DNA of 64,000 bases from Stutzerimonas zhaodongensis (GCF_003696365.1 NZ_RFFM01000001.1:496001-560000), one strand, 5' to 3'; positions 45,555-54,675 are shown, numbered from the stretch's first letter. Made by a program: numbers and translations. Notes: a model not told the origin generated them from the sequence alone.

Positions 45555-46342
45555 TATCGTGCCTCCCCGGTTGCGGCCATGCCGGTGTGCTTGTCGGCCG
45601 GATCGCGGTTCATTTGCCCGGTTGAGATCTCGCCGGTCTCAATCAGCTGTTTGAAGCGGCGCAGGTTTTGCTCAGCCTTGAATCCTGTGAATTTGCTGAC
45701 GCCACGTGCCAATGCGTAACCCAACTGGCCGCCAGGCACTTCATGAGCCACCACGGCCTGTATTTCGGTACCGTTGCCTCTGAACGCTTCGCGGAAAGTG
45801 ACCCAGCCCATATTGCGTACAAGCGCGTTGGGCTCGGACATCCAGGCCAATCGTTCACCGGGGATATCCTCGGTAACGTAGGTATCCCATTCGACGGTCT
45901 GGTCCGTCATTGGAATGCGGGCAACCCAGTGGGCGTGGTGATCGTCCCGTGTCTCGACGCGCTCTATGAACTCCATGAAAGTCGGCATGTTGCTGAAGTC
46001 GCGCCAGTAACGGTAAACCTCGTCCCGTGGCCTGTTTACCGTGATGCTTTTAGATAGCGCTCGAGCGCGGCCCCAATGGTGTTGGTCGGCCAGCTGGCTC
46101 TCGTACAGCGTCGGCGCAAGAGCACGCTTGGCATTGCACTGCCCGGAGCCGCCTCGGGCGATAGCCAAGCCCCCTGCTGCCAGCTCCAGCAGTCCGAACA
46201 CGCCGCCATTTCGCAGGCCTCGACCCATCAGCCAGCCGCCAAGGAAACCCGAGGCCAGGCGCTCGATGCCATTGAGATTAGGCGCTCCGGGCTGGTCCGG
46301 AGCGGTACGCGAGGAAACAAGCGGCGGCTGCGAGGGGGTCAT
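45554..46342 (-). CDS. SRPBCC-family (polyketide cyclase/dehydrase-like) protein with N-terminal membrane segment
   Basis: The 262-residue protein starts at 46342 after GGAGG. Residues about 20-65 resemble DUF2892 (LNGIERLASGFLGGWLMG, then GVFGLLELAAGGLAIARG), which should anchor it in the inner membrane. Residues about 95-230 form a START-like SRPBCC fold: ITVNRPRDEVYRYWRDFSNMPTFMEFIERVE is typical. The last 30 residues look disordered. It is coupled to the alcohol dehydrogenase gene. Ligand unknown. Confidence 0.8.
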   Translation of the reverse strand: MTPSQPPLVSSRTAPDQPGAPNLNGIERLASGFLGGWLMGRGLRNGGVFGLLELAAGGLAIARGGSGQCNAKRALAPTLYESQLADQHHWGRARALSKSITVNRPRDEVYRYWRDFSNMPTFMEFIERVETRDDHHAHWVARIPMTDQTVEWDTYVTEDIPGERLAWMSEPNALVRNMGWVTFREAFRGNGTEIQAVVAHEVPGGQLGYALARGVSKFTGFKAEQNLRRFKQLIETGEISTGQMNRDPADKHTGMAATGEAR

Positions 46343-46561
46343 GGCTATCCTCCGAAATAAGCGGTAGTAGTCAGCTGACTGCATCCAGATGACAGGTGTT
46401 CCGACGCATTTGGGGCGCGGCGATGAATGTACCGCCATAGATCCGGTAGTAAATCCACAGATCCGGTAATAAATAGGCACCTGTTATAGCGACATCGAAC
46501 TGGCGCCAATTCAACGCCTCTGGTTCAATGATGGCCATGTGGTCCTCGCGGGAGTTCAACC

Positions 46562-46816
46562 ATGCAAATCAACAACAGCCTTCTATCTGCAGGCTTAGGT
46601 GCTTATCAGGCCGGGCAGCAGCGCGTCGATCAGGCGGCAACAGTCATAGCCGGACGCACGGTGCCGGTTGAAACATCCCAAGTAGTGGCCGAGACGGTTG
46701 AGCTGACTGAACAGCTAGTGCAGATGAAAGTGGGCGAGCACCAAGCCAAGGCCGGCGTGCGCTTGCTTCAATCAGCCGACGAAGTGCTCGGCACCTTGGT
46801 CAATACCAAAGCCTGA
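46562..46816 (+). CDS. Mini-protein resembling fused termini of flagellar rod/hook proteins
   Basis: The 84-residue product begins MQINNSLLSAGLGAYQAGQQRVDQAATVIAG and ends ETVELTEQLVQMKVGEHQAKAGVRLLQSADEVLGTLVN. The first part looks like the N-terminal helix of rod/hook proteins (GL-A-Q-R-D--A-NIAN), and the second like their C-terminal helix (V-LAEEMV-L---Q-AYEAN-K-IQTADEML-TLL-L). The middle globular part is missing. No other flagellar gene is nearby. A homologue is, as I recall, present next to the same dehydrogenases in other pseudomonads. Function unknown; GGAG precedes the ATG. Confidence 0.75.
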   Translation: MQINNSLLSAGLGAYQAGQQRVDQAATVIAGRTVPVETSQVVAETVELTEQLVQMKVGEHQAKAGVRLLQSADEVLGTLVNTKA

Positions 46817-46917
46817 CCCGGCCCGCCGCCGTACCCCGCGGCGTTCTGATCCCGATCTACAATTACGAAGATGCCGACGAACGGCGTCATGGTCGCTGCT
46901 TGACATCGATCAGGCCT

Positions 46918-46943
46918 AAACGTATGTTTCAAACGCCTGTTTG
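46918..46943. promoter_or_regulatory. Tandem PsrA-like operators upstream of acyl-CoA dehydrogenase
   Basis: AAACGTATGTTT (46918-46929) and CAAACGCCTGTTTG (46930-46943) are adjacent. The second is an exact match to the PsrA motif (G/C)AAAC-N2-4-GTTT(G/C), the first matches the core. PsrA is the TetR-type regulator of beta-oxidation genes in Pseudomonas, released by long-chain acyl signals. The sites are about 95 bases before the gene start. Confidence 0.65.
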
Positions 46944-47037
46944 ACCTGCCGGGGCTAAGCCGGATGGTCCATTCCAAATCAAGCGTGGCTGACCTTTCAG
47001 TCACCTGAATCAAGAACCCACCGCTGAGGTTTACGAT

Positions 47038-48843
47038 ATGCCTGACTACAAGGCCCCCTTGCGCGATATCCGCTTTGTACGTGACGAATTGCTCGGTTAC
47101 GAAGCGCACTATCAGAGCCTTCCGGGTTGTGAAGACGCCACCCCGGACATGGTCAATGCCATTCTCGATGAAGGCGCCAAGTTCTGTGAGCAGGTCATCG
47201 CACCGCTGAATCGCGTGGGTGACATCGAAGGCTGTACCTGGAGCGAAAATGGCGTGAAGACGCCGACCGGCTTCAAGGAAGCCTACAAGCAGTTCGTCGA
47301 AGGCGGCTGGCCGAGCCTCGCCCATGACGTCGAGCACGGCGGTCAGGGTCTGCCGGAATCGCTGGGACTGGCCATCAGCGAAATGATCGGTGAAGCCAAC
47401 TGGTCCTGGGGCATGTACCCCGGCCTGTCGCACGGCGCGATGAATACTCTGCACGAGCACGGCACCGCTGAGCAGCAGCAGGCTTATCTGACCAAGCTTG
47501 TCTCCGGCGAGTGGACCGGCACCATGTGCCTGACCGAGCCGCATTGCGGCACCGACCTGGGCATGCTGCGCACCAAGGCCGAGCCTCAGGCCGATGGCAG
47601 CTACAAGGTGTCCGGCACCAAGATCTTCATCTCCGCTGGCGAGCACGACATGGCCGACAATATCGTCCATATCGTATTGGCCCGTCTGCCCGATGCGCCG
47701 GCTGGCACCAAGGGTATCTCGTTGTTCATCGTGCCGAAGTTCCTGCCGAACGCCGAAGGCGGTGTGGGCGAGCGCAATGGCGTGTCCTGCGGCTCCCTTG
47801 AACACAAGATGGGCATCCACGGCAACGCCACCTGCGTGATGAACTTCGACGGCGCTACGGGCTTCCTGATCGGGCCGCCGAACAAGGGCCTGAACTGCAT
47901 GTTTACGTTCATGAACACGGCGCGCCTGGGTACAGCTCTGCAAGGGCTGGCACATGCCGAAATCGGTTTCCAGGGCGGCATCAAGTATGCGCGTGAGCGC
48001 CTGCAGATGCGTTCGCTGACCGGTCCGAAGGCACCTGAAAAGGCTGCTGACCCGATCATCGTGCACCCCGACGTGCGCCGCATGCTGCTGACCATGAAGG
48101 CCTTCGCCGAAGGCAACCGGGCGATGATGTATTTCGCAGCCAAGCAGGTCGACATCGTCCAGCGCAGCAAGGATGAAGCCGAGCGCAAAGCCGCCGACGC
48201 GATGCTCGCGTTCCTGACGCCGATCGCCAAGGCGTTCATGACCGAAGTCGGCTTCGAAGCTGCCAACCACGGTGTGCAGATCTACGGTGGCCACGGCTTC
48301 ATCGCCGAGTGGGGCATGGAGCAGAACGTGCGCGACAGCCGGATCTCTTGCCTGTACGAGGGCACCACCGGCATCCAGGCGCTCGACCTGCTGGGACGCA
48401 AGGTGCTGATGACTCAGGGCGAGGCTCTGAAGGGCTTCACCAAGGTCGTTCACAAGTTCTGCCAGGCCAACGAAGGCAACGAGCCAGTCAAGCAGTTCGT
48501 CGAACCACTGGCCAAGCTGAACAAGGAGTGGGGCGATCTGACCATGAAGGTCGGTATGGCCGCGATGAAGAACCGCGAAGAAGTAGGTGCCGCCTCGGTG
48601 GATTACCTGATGTATTGCGGTTACGCCTGCCTGGCCTACTTCTGGGCAGACATGGCTCGCCTGGCGTCGGAGAAGATTGCTGCCGGTGAAGATGCGGACG
48701 GCTTCTACACCGCCAAGGTGCAGACCGCGCGGTTCTACTTCCAGCGTATCCTGCCGCGTACTCGCACCCATGTCGAAGCCATGCTGTCGGGTGCTGACAA
48801 CCTGATGGACATGGACGAAGCTCACTTCGAGCTGGCTTACTAA
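47038..48843 (+). CDS. Acyl-CoA dehydrogenase, long form (FadE-like), first of three paralogues
   Basis: This 601-residue beta-oxidation enzyme opens [25 protein letters not shown], a start shared by all three paralogues in this region. It has an N-terminal DUF3487-like cap, the FAD block [20 protein letters not shown], the central [46 protein letters not shown], and the C-terminal [23 protein letters not shown] with [19 protein letters not shown]. The C-terminal 100 residues form the extra helical domain of this family. Regulation by PsrA is suggested by the operators upstream. A strong terminator follows. Related enzymes in P. aeruginosa act on long and medium chains. Confidence 0.92.
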   Translation: MPDYKAPLRDIRFVRDELLGYEAHYQSLPGCEDATPDMVNAILDEGAKFCEQVIAPLNRVGDIEGCTWSENGVKTPTGFKEAYKQFVEGGWPSLAHDVEHGGQGLPESLGLAISEMIGEANWSWGMYPGLSHGAMNTLHEHGTAEQQQAYLTKLVSGEWTGTMCLTEPHCGTDLGMLRTKAEPQADGSYKVSGTKIFISAGEHDMADNIVHIVLARLPDAPAGTKGISLFIVPKFLPNAEGGVGERNGVSCGSLEHKMGIHGNATCVMNFDGATGFLIGPPNKGLNCMFTFMNTARLGTALQGLAHAEIGFQGGIKYARERLQMRSLTGPKAPEKAADPIIVHPDVRRMLLTMKAFAEGNRAMMYFAAKQVDIVQRSKDEAERKAADAMLAFLTPIAKAFMTEVGFEAANHGVQIYGGHGFIAEWGMEQNVRDSRISCLYEGTTGIQALDLLGRKVLMTQGEALKGFTKVVHKFCQANEGNEPVKQFVEPLAKLNKEWGDLTMKVGMAAMKNREEVGAASVDYLMYCGYACLAYFWADMARLASEKIAAGEDADGFYTAKVQTARFYFQRILPRTRTHVEAMLSGADNLMDMDEAHFELAY

Positions 48844-48854
48844 GCCCTCGCTAT

Positions 48855-48886
48855 AAAAAACCGCTGCCACGGCAGCGGTTTTTTTT
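48855..48886 (+). terminator. Rho-independent terminator (works in both directions)
   Basis: CCGCTGC (48861-48867) pairs with GCAGCGG (48872-48878) around CACG; six A residues precede and eight T residues follow. Confidence 0.92.
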
Positions 48887-48990
48887 GCCTTGGATTTGGC
48901 ATGCGTACGGTCGTTTTTCTGATCGGCAGGTGATCGAGGCAACAAGTACAGGCAGAATGCGGGCTCTTCCAGGCCGTCACCGGAGCCGTC

Positions 48991-50292
48991 GTGCCCCGCC
49001 TGAGCTTCGCACGCTTCAATCACTTCTATGCGCCGCTAGCATTGCTGGCCGGTGGACTGGTTGCTGCGCGTCAGCCGAGCCTGAACGAGTTCTTTACGTC
49101 GCTTTTCAATGTGCTACCGACCGTTTTGCTATTGCTGGGCGGCGCGTTTTGCGTCGCCTATGCGCGAGTCCGCGAGACGTTCCTGCTGGTGGTTATCTAT
49201 CTGGTCTACTTTCTGCTCGATACCCAGGTCGATCATTACCGTTTGACTGGCAAGCCGTTGCCCGAGGCCGCGCTGACATTCCATCTCTGCAGCTTGCTAC
49301 TTCCGGCGCTCTACGGGCTCTACGGGTTGTGGCATGAGCGCGCTCATCTGTTTCAGGACGGCTTGGCGCGTCTTGCGGTGCTGTTTGCTGTGCTGGTATC
49401 GGCGTTCGCGTTGGCCCGGCGGTTCCCTGACGCGATCCTCGCCTGGCTCACCGAGATTCGTTGGCCATCGCTGCAGTCCGATTGGCTGCAATTGATACAG
49501 ATGGCCTATCCGGTCTTTTTGATCGCACTGCTCGGTCTTCTAGTGCAATACCTGCGACGCCCTCGCCCGGTGCACGCCGCGCAACTGATGGTGCTGTTAG
49601 GGCTGCTCCTGATGCTGCCGCAGGTATTCATACGGCACGGCGCTTTGAATGTCATGAGCAGCCTGATGATGCTGACACTGGTGATATCGGTCGCGCAGGA
49701 GGCCTATCAGATGGCTTTTCGTGACGAGCTGACCGGGCTGCCTGGCAGGCGTGCCTTGAATGAGCGATTGCAGCGCCTTGGTCGCCAGTACGTAATTGCA
49801 ATGGTCGATGTGGATCGTTTCAAGGCATTCAACGATACCCATGGGCACGACGTTGGTGACGAAGTACTGCGGCTGGTAGCAAGCCAGCTGCGAAAGGTCG
49901 GCGGCGGAGGGCGTGCCTATCGTTACGGTGGCGAGGAGTTCGCGCTGGTGTTCCCAGGGCGGGATCTCGATCATTGCCTGCCCCATCTGGAAGCCGTGAG
50001 GTTGTCCGTCGAGAGCTATCCTTTGCAATTGCGGGACAAGTCCAGACGACCCAGGGATGCGGAACAGGGCCGGCAGCGCCGCGGTGACAGTGCGGCCTCT
50101 GTGGTTTCGGTGACTGTCAGTATTGGCGTGGCCGAGCGGCTGACGACACAGCGCGCCGCGGAGGAGGTCATCAAGCTGGCCGATCGGGCGCTCTATAGCG
50201 CCAAAGCCGCTGGACGCAACTGCATTCGCGCCCATGGCGAGAACAGGCGCGGAGCGGTGCGCACAGCGAAGGAGTCGGCGGCGGACGCTTAG
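48991..50292 (+). CDS. Membrane diguanylate cyclase (GGDEF)
   Basis: The 433-residue protein starts with GTG at 48991, after CCGGAG. Residues 1-235 carry about seven or eight membrane helices with no recognised sensor family. The GGDEF domain covers about 240-415: FRDELTGLPGRRALNERL, then MVDVDRFKAFNDTHGHDVGDEVLR and the active-site YRYGGEEFALVF, so it should make cyclic-di-GMP from two GTP. No RxxD inhibitory site is present before GGEEF. A Ser/Arg-rich insertion (DKSRRPRDAEQGRQRRGDSA) interrupts the domain near residue 350. It lies between two fatty-acid dehydrogenase genes that are otherwise adjacent paralogues. Confidence 0.88.
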   Translation: MPRLSFARFNHFYAPLALLAGGLVAARQPSLNEFFTSLFNVLPTVLLLLGGAFCVAYARVRETFLLVVIYLVYFLLDTQVDHYRLTGKPLPEAALTFHLCSLLLPALYGLYGLWHERAHLFQDGLARLAVLFAVLVSAFALARRFPDAILAWLTEIRWPSLQSDWLQLIQMAYPVFLIALLGLLVQYLRRPRPVHAAQLMVLLGLLLMLPQVFIRHGALNVMSSLMMLTLVISVAQEAYQMAFRDELTGLPGRRALNERLQRLGRQYVIAMVDVDRFKAFNDTHGHDVGDEVLRLVASQLRKVGGGGRAYRYGGEEFALVFPGRDLDHCLPHLEAVRLSVESYPLQLRDKSRRPRDAEQGRQRRGDSAASVVSVTVSIGVAERLTTQRAAEEVIKLADRALYSAKAAGRNCIRAHGENRRGAVRTAKESAADA

Positions 50293-50398
50293 TGGTTATG
50301 GTGATGCATTCATCGCGCGCAATGTGATTGTTGCATGCGTCGCTCTCCCAGTAGCGTGCCGGAATTGCCCCGCCGGTTCTGCTCTGGAGAACGATAAG

Positions 50399-52192
50399 AT
50401 GCCCGCTTACAAGGCCCCATTGCGCGACATGCGCTTTCTCATTGACGAGGTGTTCGACTTCCACGGCAGCTATGCGGCCAACGGCGCGCATGACGCCACG
50501 CCGGACATGGTCAATGCCATCCTGGAAGAGGGAGCCAAGTTCTGCGAGCAGGTTCTTGCGCCACTCAATCGTAGCGGTGACGAGGAGGGCTGCCATTTCG
50601 ACAACGGCGTGGTGACCACGCCGAAGGGCTTCAAGGAGGCATTTGCTCAATATGCCGAGGGTGGGTGGATGGCTTTAGCCTCGGACCCGGCATACGGTGG
50701 CCAGGGCTTGCCGCACTCGCTGGGGTTGGTCATCGGCGAAATGATCGGCTCCGCCAATACCTCATTCGGCATGTATCCGGGACTGACTCACGGCGCCATG
50801 GCGGCGATCGGCGCCCACGGAACCGATGCGCAGAAGCAGACCTATCTGAGCCCTATGACCGAGGGACGCTGGACCGGCACCATGTGCCTGACCGAGTCCC
50901 ACTGCGGCACGGACCTGGGCATCATCAAGACCCGTGCAACCCCACGGGAAGATGGTAGCTACGCAATCAGCGGCACGAAGATTTTCATCTCGGCCGGCGA
51001 GCACGACATGAGTGAGAATATCGTGCATCTGGTATTGGCCAAGCTTCCGGATGCACCGGCCGGGACCAAGGGTATTTCGTTGTTCATCGTCCCGAAGTTC
51101 TTGCCTGATGCTTCGGGTGAAGCCGGCGCTCGCAATGGCGTGGCCTGTGGTTCCATCGAGCACAAGATGGGCATCAAAGCCTCGGCGACCTGTGTGATCA
51201 ATTTCGATGGCGCGACAGGCTTCCTCATCGGCGAGCCGAACAAGGGTCTCAACTGCATGTTCACCATGATGAACCATGCCCGTCTGGGCACGGGCATGCA
51301 GGGTTTGTGCAGCGGCGAGGCGAGCTTCCAGGGCGCCATTCAGTACGCCAAAGAGCGTTTGCAGATGCGCGCCCTCACTGGCGCGAAGTTTCCTGACAAG
51401 CCCGCCGATCCGATCATCGTGCACCCTGACGTCCGGCGCATGCTGCTCACGATGAAGGCCTTCAACGAAGGTAATCGCGCGTTGGCCTATTACACGGCGC
51501 AGCTGCTCGATCAGGTTCACAGCCCGGATGAAAGCAAGCGCAAGGAGGCAGAGGGCCTGTTGGCGTTCCTCACGCCTATCTGCAAGGCGTTCATGACTGA
51601 TTCGGGCCTGGAAGTAACCAACCTCGGCATGCAGGTGTTCGGTGGTCACGGTTATATCCGTGAGTGGGGCATGGAGCAGCTGGTTCGCGACTGCCGTATC
51701 GCACCGATATATGAGGGAACCAATGGGATCCAGGCATTGGATCTGCTGGGCCGCAAGGTGCTGGGTAGCCAGGGCAAGCTGATGCTCGGGTTTACCAAGC
51801 AGGTGCACAAGTTCTGCGAAGCCCAAGTCCAGCATCCTCAGTTGCATGCCTATGTAGCGCAACTGGCAGGTCTCAATCGAGACCTGGGCGATATCACTCA
51901 GCGGATCGGTATGGCCGCGATGAAGAATCCTGACGAAGTAGGCGCGGCATCGGTCGATTACCTGATGTACTGCGGCTACCTGATTCTCGGCTACTTCTGG
52001 TTGCGTATGGCTGTGGTTGCGCTAAGCAAGCTTGACGAGGGTGGGAGCGACCCAGCTTTCTACCAGTCGAAGCTGGCTACTGCGGAGTTTTACTTCACCC
52101 GTCTGTTGCCCCGTACGTCGGCCCACAAAGCGGCGATAGAAGCGGGAAGCGCAAGCCTGATGAAGTTGTCAGCGGATGAATTTGCGTTCTGA
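50399..52192 (+). CDS. Acyl-CoA dehydrogenase, long form (FadE-like), second paralogue
   Basis: The start at 50399 gives MPAYKAPLRDMRFLIDEVFDF after GGAGA; longer frames run back into the GGDEF gene. The 597-residue enzyme shows [57 protein letters not shown] and VFGGHGYIREWGMEQLVRDCRI with [20 protein letters not shown]. It is closer to the first paralogue than to the one at 26117. The catalytic glutamate expected in the C-terminal domain lies in the YEGTNGIQ region in this group. A hairpin terminator follows. Confidence 0.92.
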   Translation: MPAYKAPLRDMRFLIDEVFDFHGSYAANGAHDATPDMVNAILEEGAKFCEQVLAPLNRSGDEEGCHFDNGVVTTPKGFKEAFAQYAEGGWMALASDPAYGGQGLPHSLGLVIGEMIGSANTSFGMYPGLTHGAMAAIGAHGTDAQKQTYLSPMTEGRWTGTMCLTESHCGTDLGIIKTRATPREDGSYAISGTKIFISAGEHDMSENIVHLVLAKLPDAPAGTKGISLFIVPKFLPDASGEAGARNGVACGSIEHKMGIKASATCVINFDGATGFLIGEPNKGLNCMFTMMNHARLGTGMQGLCSGEASFQGAIQYAKERLQMRALTGAKFPDKPADPIIVHPDVRRMLLTMKAFNEGNRALAYYTAQLLDQVHSPDESKRKEAEGLLAFLTPICKAFMTDSGLEVTNLGMQVFGGHGYIREWGMEQLVRDCRIAPIYEGTNGIQALDLLGRKVLGSQGKLMLGFTKQVHKFCEAQVQHPQLHAYVAQLAGLNRDLGDITQRIGMAAMKNPDEVGAASVDYLMYCGYLILGYFWLRMAVVALSKLDEGGSDPAFYQSKLATAEFYFTRLLPRTSAHKAAIEAGSASLMKLSADEFAF

Positions 52193-52208
52193 TTCCAATG
52201 GATTGCTC

Positions 52209-52232
52209 AAGCCCGCCACGCGCGGGCTTTTC
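52209..52232 (+). terminator. Rho-independent terminator after the second dehydrogenase
   Basis: AAGCCCGC (52209-52216) pairs with GCGGGCTT (52222-52229) around CACGC, with TTTCC following. Confidence 0.8.
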
Positions 52233-52410
52233 CCTGTCCTTCGCTTTCACACGATCTCACTGGTGGCGGTATTTCAGCTGACCGTAATGCCGGAATGAGA
52301 ACTTTGCGGTCATTTTAAGACGCTTCGGGCGCTGATTAGTCTTCAGTTAGACTCGCGAAACTGCTACGGCCAATCGGTCGGGTGACATGTTTTCTGCGAG
52401 GTCTTTTTCC

Positions 52411-54189
52411 ATGGCTGACTACAAAGCACCGCTGCGCGATATGCGTTTTGTTCTGAACGAAGTCTTCGATGCCCCGAAGCTCTGGCAGACGCTGCCAGCG
52501 CTCGCTGAAGTCGTGGATGCCGAAACCGCCGAAGCGATCCTGGAGGAGGCGGGCAAGATCACCGCCAACACCATCGCGCCGCTCAATCGCAGCGGTGACG
52601 AAGAAGGCTGTCACTGGAAGGATGGCGCGGTCTCGACCCCAGCGGGTTATCCGCAGGCCTATCGCCTGTACGCCGAGGGCGGTTGGGTCGGCGTAGGCGG
52701 TGACCCGGCATATGGTGGCATGGGCATGCCCAAGGCGATATCGGCTCAGGTCGAAGAGATGATGAATTCTGCCAGCCTGGCGTTCGGTCTGTACCCCATG
52801 CTGACCTCGGGCGCCTGTCTGTCGATCTACGCCCACGCCAGTGAAGAGCTGAAACAGAAGTACCTGCCGAACATGTATGCCGGTGTCTGGTCCGGTTCGA
52901 TGTGCTTGACCGAGCCGCACGCCGGCACGGATCTCGGCATCATTCGTACCAAGGCGGAACCGCAGGCAGATGGTTCCTATAAGGTCAGCGGTACCAAGAT
53001 CTTCATTACCGGCGGCGAGCACGATCTCACCGAAAACATCATCCACCTGGTATTGGCAAAGCTGCCCGATGCACCGGCCGGCTCGCGCGGTATCTCGTTG
53101 TTCCTGGTACCGAAAGTAATGGTCAATGAAGACGGCAGCCTGGGTGAGCGCAACACTCTGAGCTGCGGCTCCATCGAGCATAAGATGGGCATTCAGGCCT
53201 CTGCGACCTGCGTCATGAATTTCGACGGCGCCACGGGCTGGATGGTTGGCGAGCCGAACAAGGGCTTGGCCGCGATGTTCACCATGATGAACTACGAGCG
53301 TCTGGGCGTCGGCATCCAGGGGCTTTCAACGGGTGAGCGGTCTTATCAGAGCGCCATCGAGTATGCCCGCGACCGTATCCAGAGCCGTGCACCGACTGGG
53401 CCGGTCGCTCAAGACAAGGCCGCGGACCCGATCATCGTGCACCCAGATGTGCGTCGCATGCTGTTGACCATGAAGGCGCTGAACGAAGGCGGGCGTGCTT
53501 TCTCCAGCTATGTGGCATTGCAGTTGGACATCGCCAAGTTCAGCGATGATGAGGAAGCCCGGCAGCGTGCTGAAGCCCAGGTGGCCTTGCTGACTCCTGT
53601 GGCCAAAGCATTCCTCACCGATATGGGACTGGAGACTACGGTGCACGGCCAGCAGATCTTCGGTGGTCACGGCTTCATTCGGGAATGGGGCCAGGAGCAG
53701 CTGGTACGCGACTGTCGCATTACCCAGATCTACGAAGGCACCAACGGCATCCAGGCACTCGACCTGCTCGGGCGTAAGGTCGTCGGTAGCGGTGGCGAGC
53801 TCTATAACGCATTCGCCAATGAAATCCGCAGTTATTGCGCGGCCGCTGGCGCTGAGCTTGGCGAGTTCGTGACGCCGCTGAAAGCTGCACTGGAGCAGCT
53901 AGATGAACTTACAGCTTTCGTAATGGATGCAGCCAAGAACAACCCTAATGAGATTGGTGCCGCTTCGGTGGAGTATTTGCACGTGTTCGGCTACACCGCT
54001 TACGCCTATATGTGGGCACGCATGGCTGGAGCATCGCTTGGCAAGGAGGCGCAAGATGACTTCTACGCTAGCAAGCTAGGCACTGCGCGCTTTTACTTCG
54101 CGCGGCTGCTGCCCCGTATCCACTCTCTCAGTGCCTCAGTACGTGCGGGCAGCGATTCGCTCTACCTACTAAAAGCAGCTCAGTTCTAA
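52411..54189 (+). CDS. Acyl-CoA dehydrogenase, long form (FadE-like), third paralogue
   Basis: The start at 52411 ([21 protein letters not shown]) matches the other paralogues; an ATG eight codons earlier is possible. The 592-residue enzyme has SMCLTEPHAGTDLGIIRTKA, FITGGEHDLTENIIHLVLAKLPDAP, NYERLGVGIQGL, and IFGGHGFIREWGQEQLVRDCRITQ with [20 protein letters not shown]. It has its own upstream region of over 200 bases and no PsrA-like box that I can see, so its control may differ from the first paralogue. Confidence 0.92.
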   Translation: MADYKAPLRDMRFVLNEVFDAPKLWQTLPALAEVVDAETAEAILEEAGKITANTIAPLNRSGDEEGCHWKDGAVSTPAGYPQAYRLYAEGGWVGVGGDPAYGGMGMPKAISAQVEEMMNSASLAFGLYPMLTSGACLSIYAHASEELKQKYLPNMYAGVWSGSMCLTEPHAGTDLGIIRTKAEPQADGSYKVSGTKIFITGGEHDLTENIIHLVLAKLPDAPAGSRGISLFLVPKVMVNEDGSLGERNTLSCGSIEHKMGIQASATCVMNFDGATGWMVGEPNKGLAAMFTMMNYERLGVGIQGLSTGERSYQSAIEYARDRIQSRAPTGPVAQDKAADPIIVHPDVRRMLLTMKALNEGGRAFSSYVALQLDIAKFSDDEEARQRAEAQVALLTPVAKAFLTDMGLETTVHGQQIFGGHGFIREWGQEQLVRDCRITQIYEGTNGIQALDLLGRKVVGSGGELYNAFANEIRSYCAAAGAELGEFVTPLKAALEQLDELTAFVMDAAKNNPNEIGAASVEYLHVFGYTAYAYMWARMAGASLGKEAQDDFYASKLGTARFYFARLLPRIHSLSASVRAGSDSLYLLKAAQF

Positions 54190-54279
54190 GAATAGGGTTA
54201 ATTCATGGCGGCAGAATGAAATTAATTCGCCATCTTCTGGAACAAAAGGCCACTACTCCAGTCCTACATCTGCATCATT

Positions 54280-54297
54280 TGTAGGTGATTACTTACA
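54280..54297. promoter_or_regulatory. GacA box, distal copy
   Basis: TGTAGGTGATTACTTACA matches TGTAAG-N6-CTTACA with one mismatch in the left arm. It lies 41 bases upstream of a perfect copy. Confidence 0.6.
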
Positions 54298-54320
54298 CAT
54301 AAAGCCCAAGGAAGGTTTTT

Positions 54321-54338
54321 TGTAAGTAATTGCTTACA
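54321..54338. promoter_or_regulatory. GacA box (perfect), upstream of RsmY-like RNA
   Basis: TGTAAGTAATTGCTTACA is an exact match to the upstream activating sequence TGTAAG-N6-CTTACA that GacA binds before rsmX/Y/Z genes. It ends about 58 bases before the inferred RNA start, the usual distance. Confidence 0.9.
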
Positions 54339-54396
54339 AGGCGTGGTGCAAAAATGCTACTACAGGTCTCAACGACCGGACGGTAGTCTTTTGCAC

Positions 54397-54521
54397 TATG
54401 GACGCCGCGTACGGAAGCGCTCAGACAAGAGGGATGCGTAGCGGAACGACGCCAGGATGGCGCAAGTCATGGATGTCAGGATTCAGTCTGCAAAGGCCCC
54501 GCTTCGGCGGGGTTTTCTTTT
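54397..54521 (+). ncRNA. rsmY: RsmY/RsmZ-family regulatory RNA (probably RsmY)
   Basis: The segment carries seven GGA motifs in about 85 bases (54400, 54413, 54432, 54443, 54455, 54471 and 54479), some in hairpin loops such as CGCC-AGGAT-GGCG, which is how such RNAs bind and sequester RsmA/CsrA. It ends in a strong terminator, CCCCGC-TTCG-GCGGGG (54497-54512) plus TTTTCTTTTT. A GacA box lies at promoter distance and TAGTCT (54384-54389) could be the -10. The start near 54397 is inferred. Assignment to RsmY rather than RsmZ rests on length (about 124) and on its place near the bio/dehydrogenase region. Confidence 0.85.
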
Positions 54522-54533
54522 TGTGGCGAGATT

Positions 54534-54653
54534 ATGGCCACCTATCAACGGCAGCGCTCGGAAGGGCTTGTGTGGGTCGCTGCGATCATCACGTTCATGC
54601 TGATGACCGAGCGACTCCCCCAGCAGTTACCTTGGCTTGAATTGGCGCACTAG
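54534..54653 (+). CDS. Candidate 39-residue membrane peptide downstream of the RsmY-like RNA
   Basis: From the ATG at 54534 the frame reads MATYQRQRSEGLVWVAAII, then TFMLMTERLPQQLPWLELAH and TAG. It has a basic N-terminus, one hydrophobic segment (about 11-24) and a plausible GGCGAG ribosome site. It starts 13 bases after the RNA terminator. It could be a genuine small membrane protein, but the only support is its composition and ribosome site. The remainder of 54190-54675 is occupied by the GacA boxes, the RNA and this frame. Confidence 0.45.
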   Translation: MATYQRQRSEGLVWVAAIITFMLMTERLPQQLPWLELAH

Positions 54654-54675
54654 TCCTATCCGCTTAAGCCAGCAC

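Noticed and set aside
46768..49023. A 751-codon minus-strand open frame opposite the first acyl-CoA dehydrogenase
   Set aside because: It arises from high GC codon bias opposite a clear gene, covers terminator and intergenic sequence, and has His/Gln/Val-rich shadow composition.
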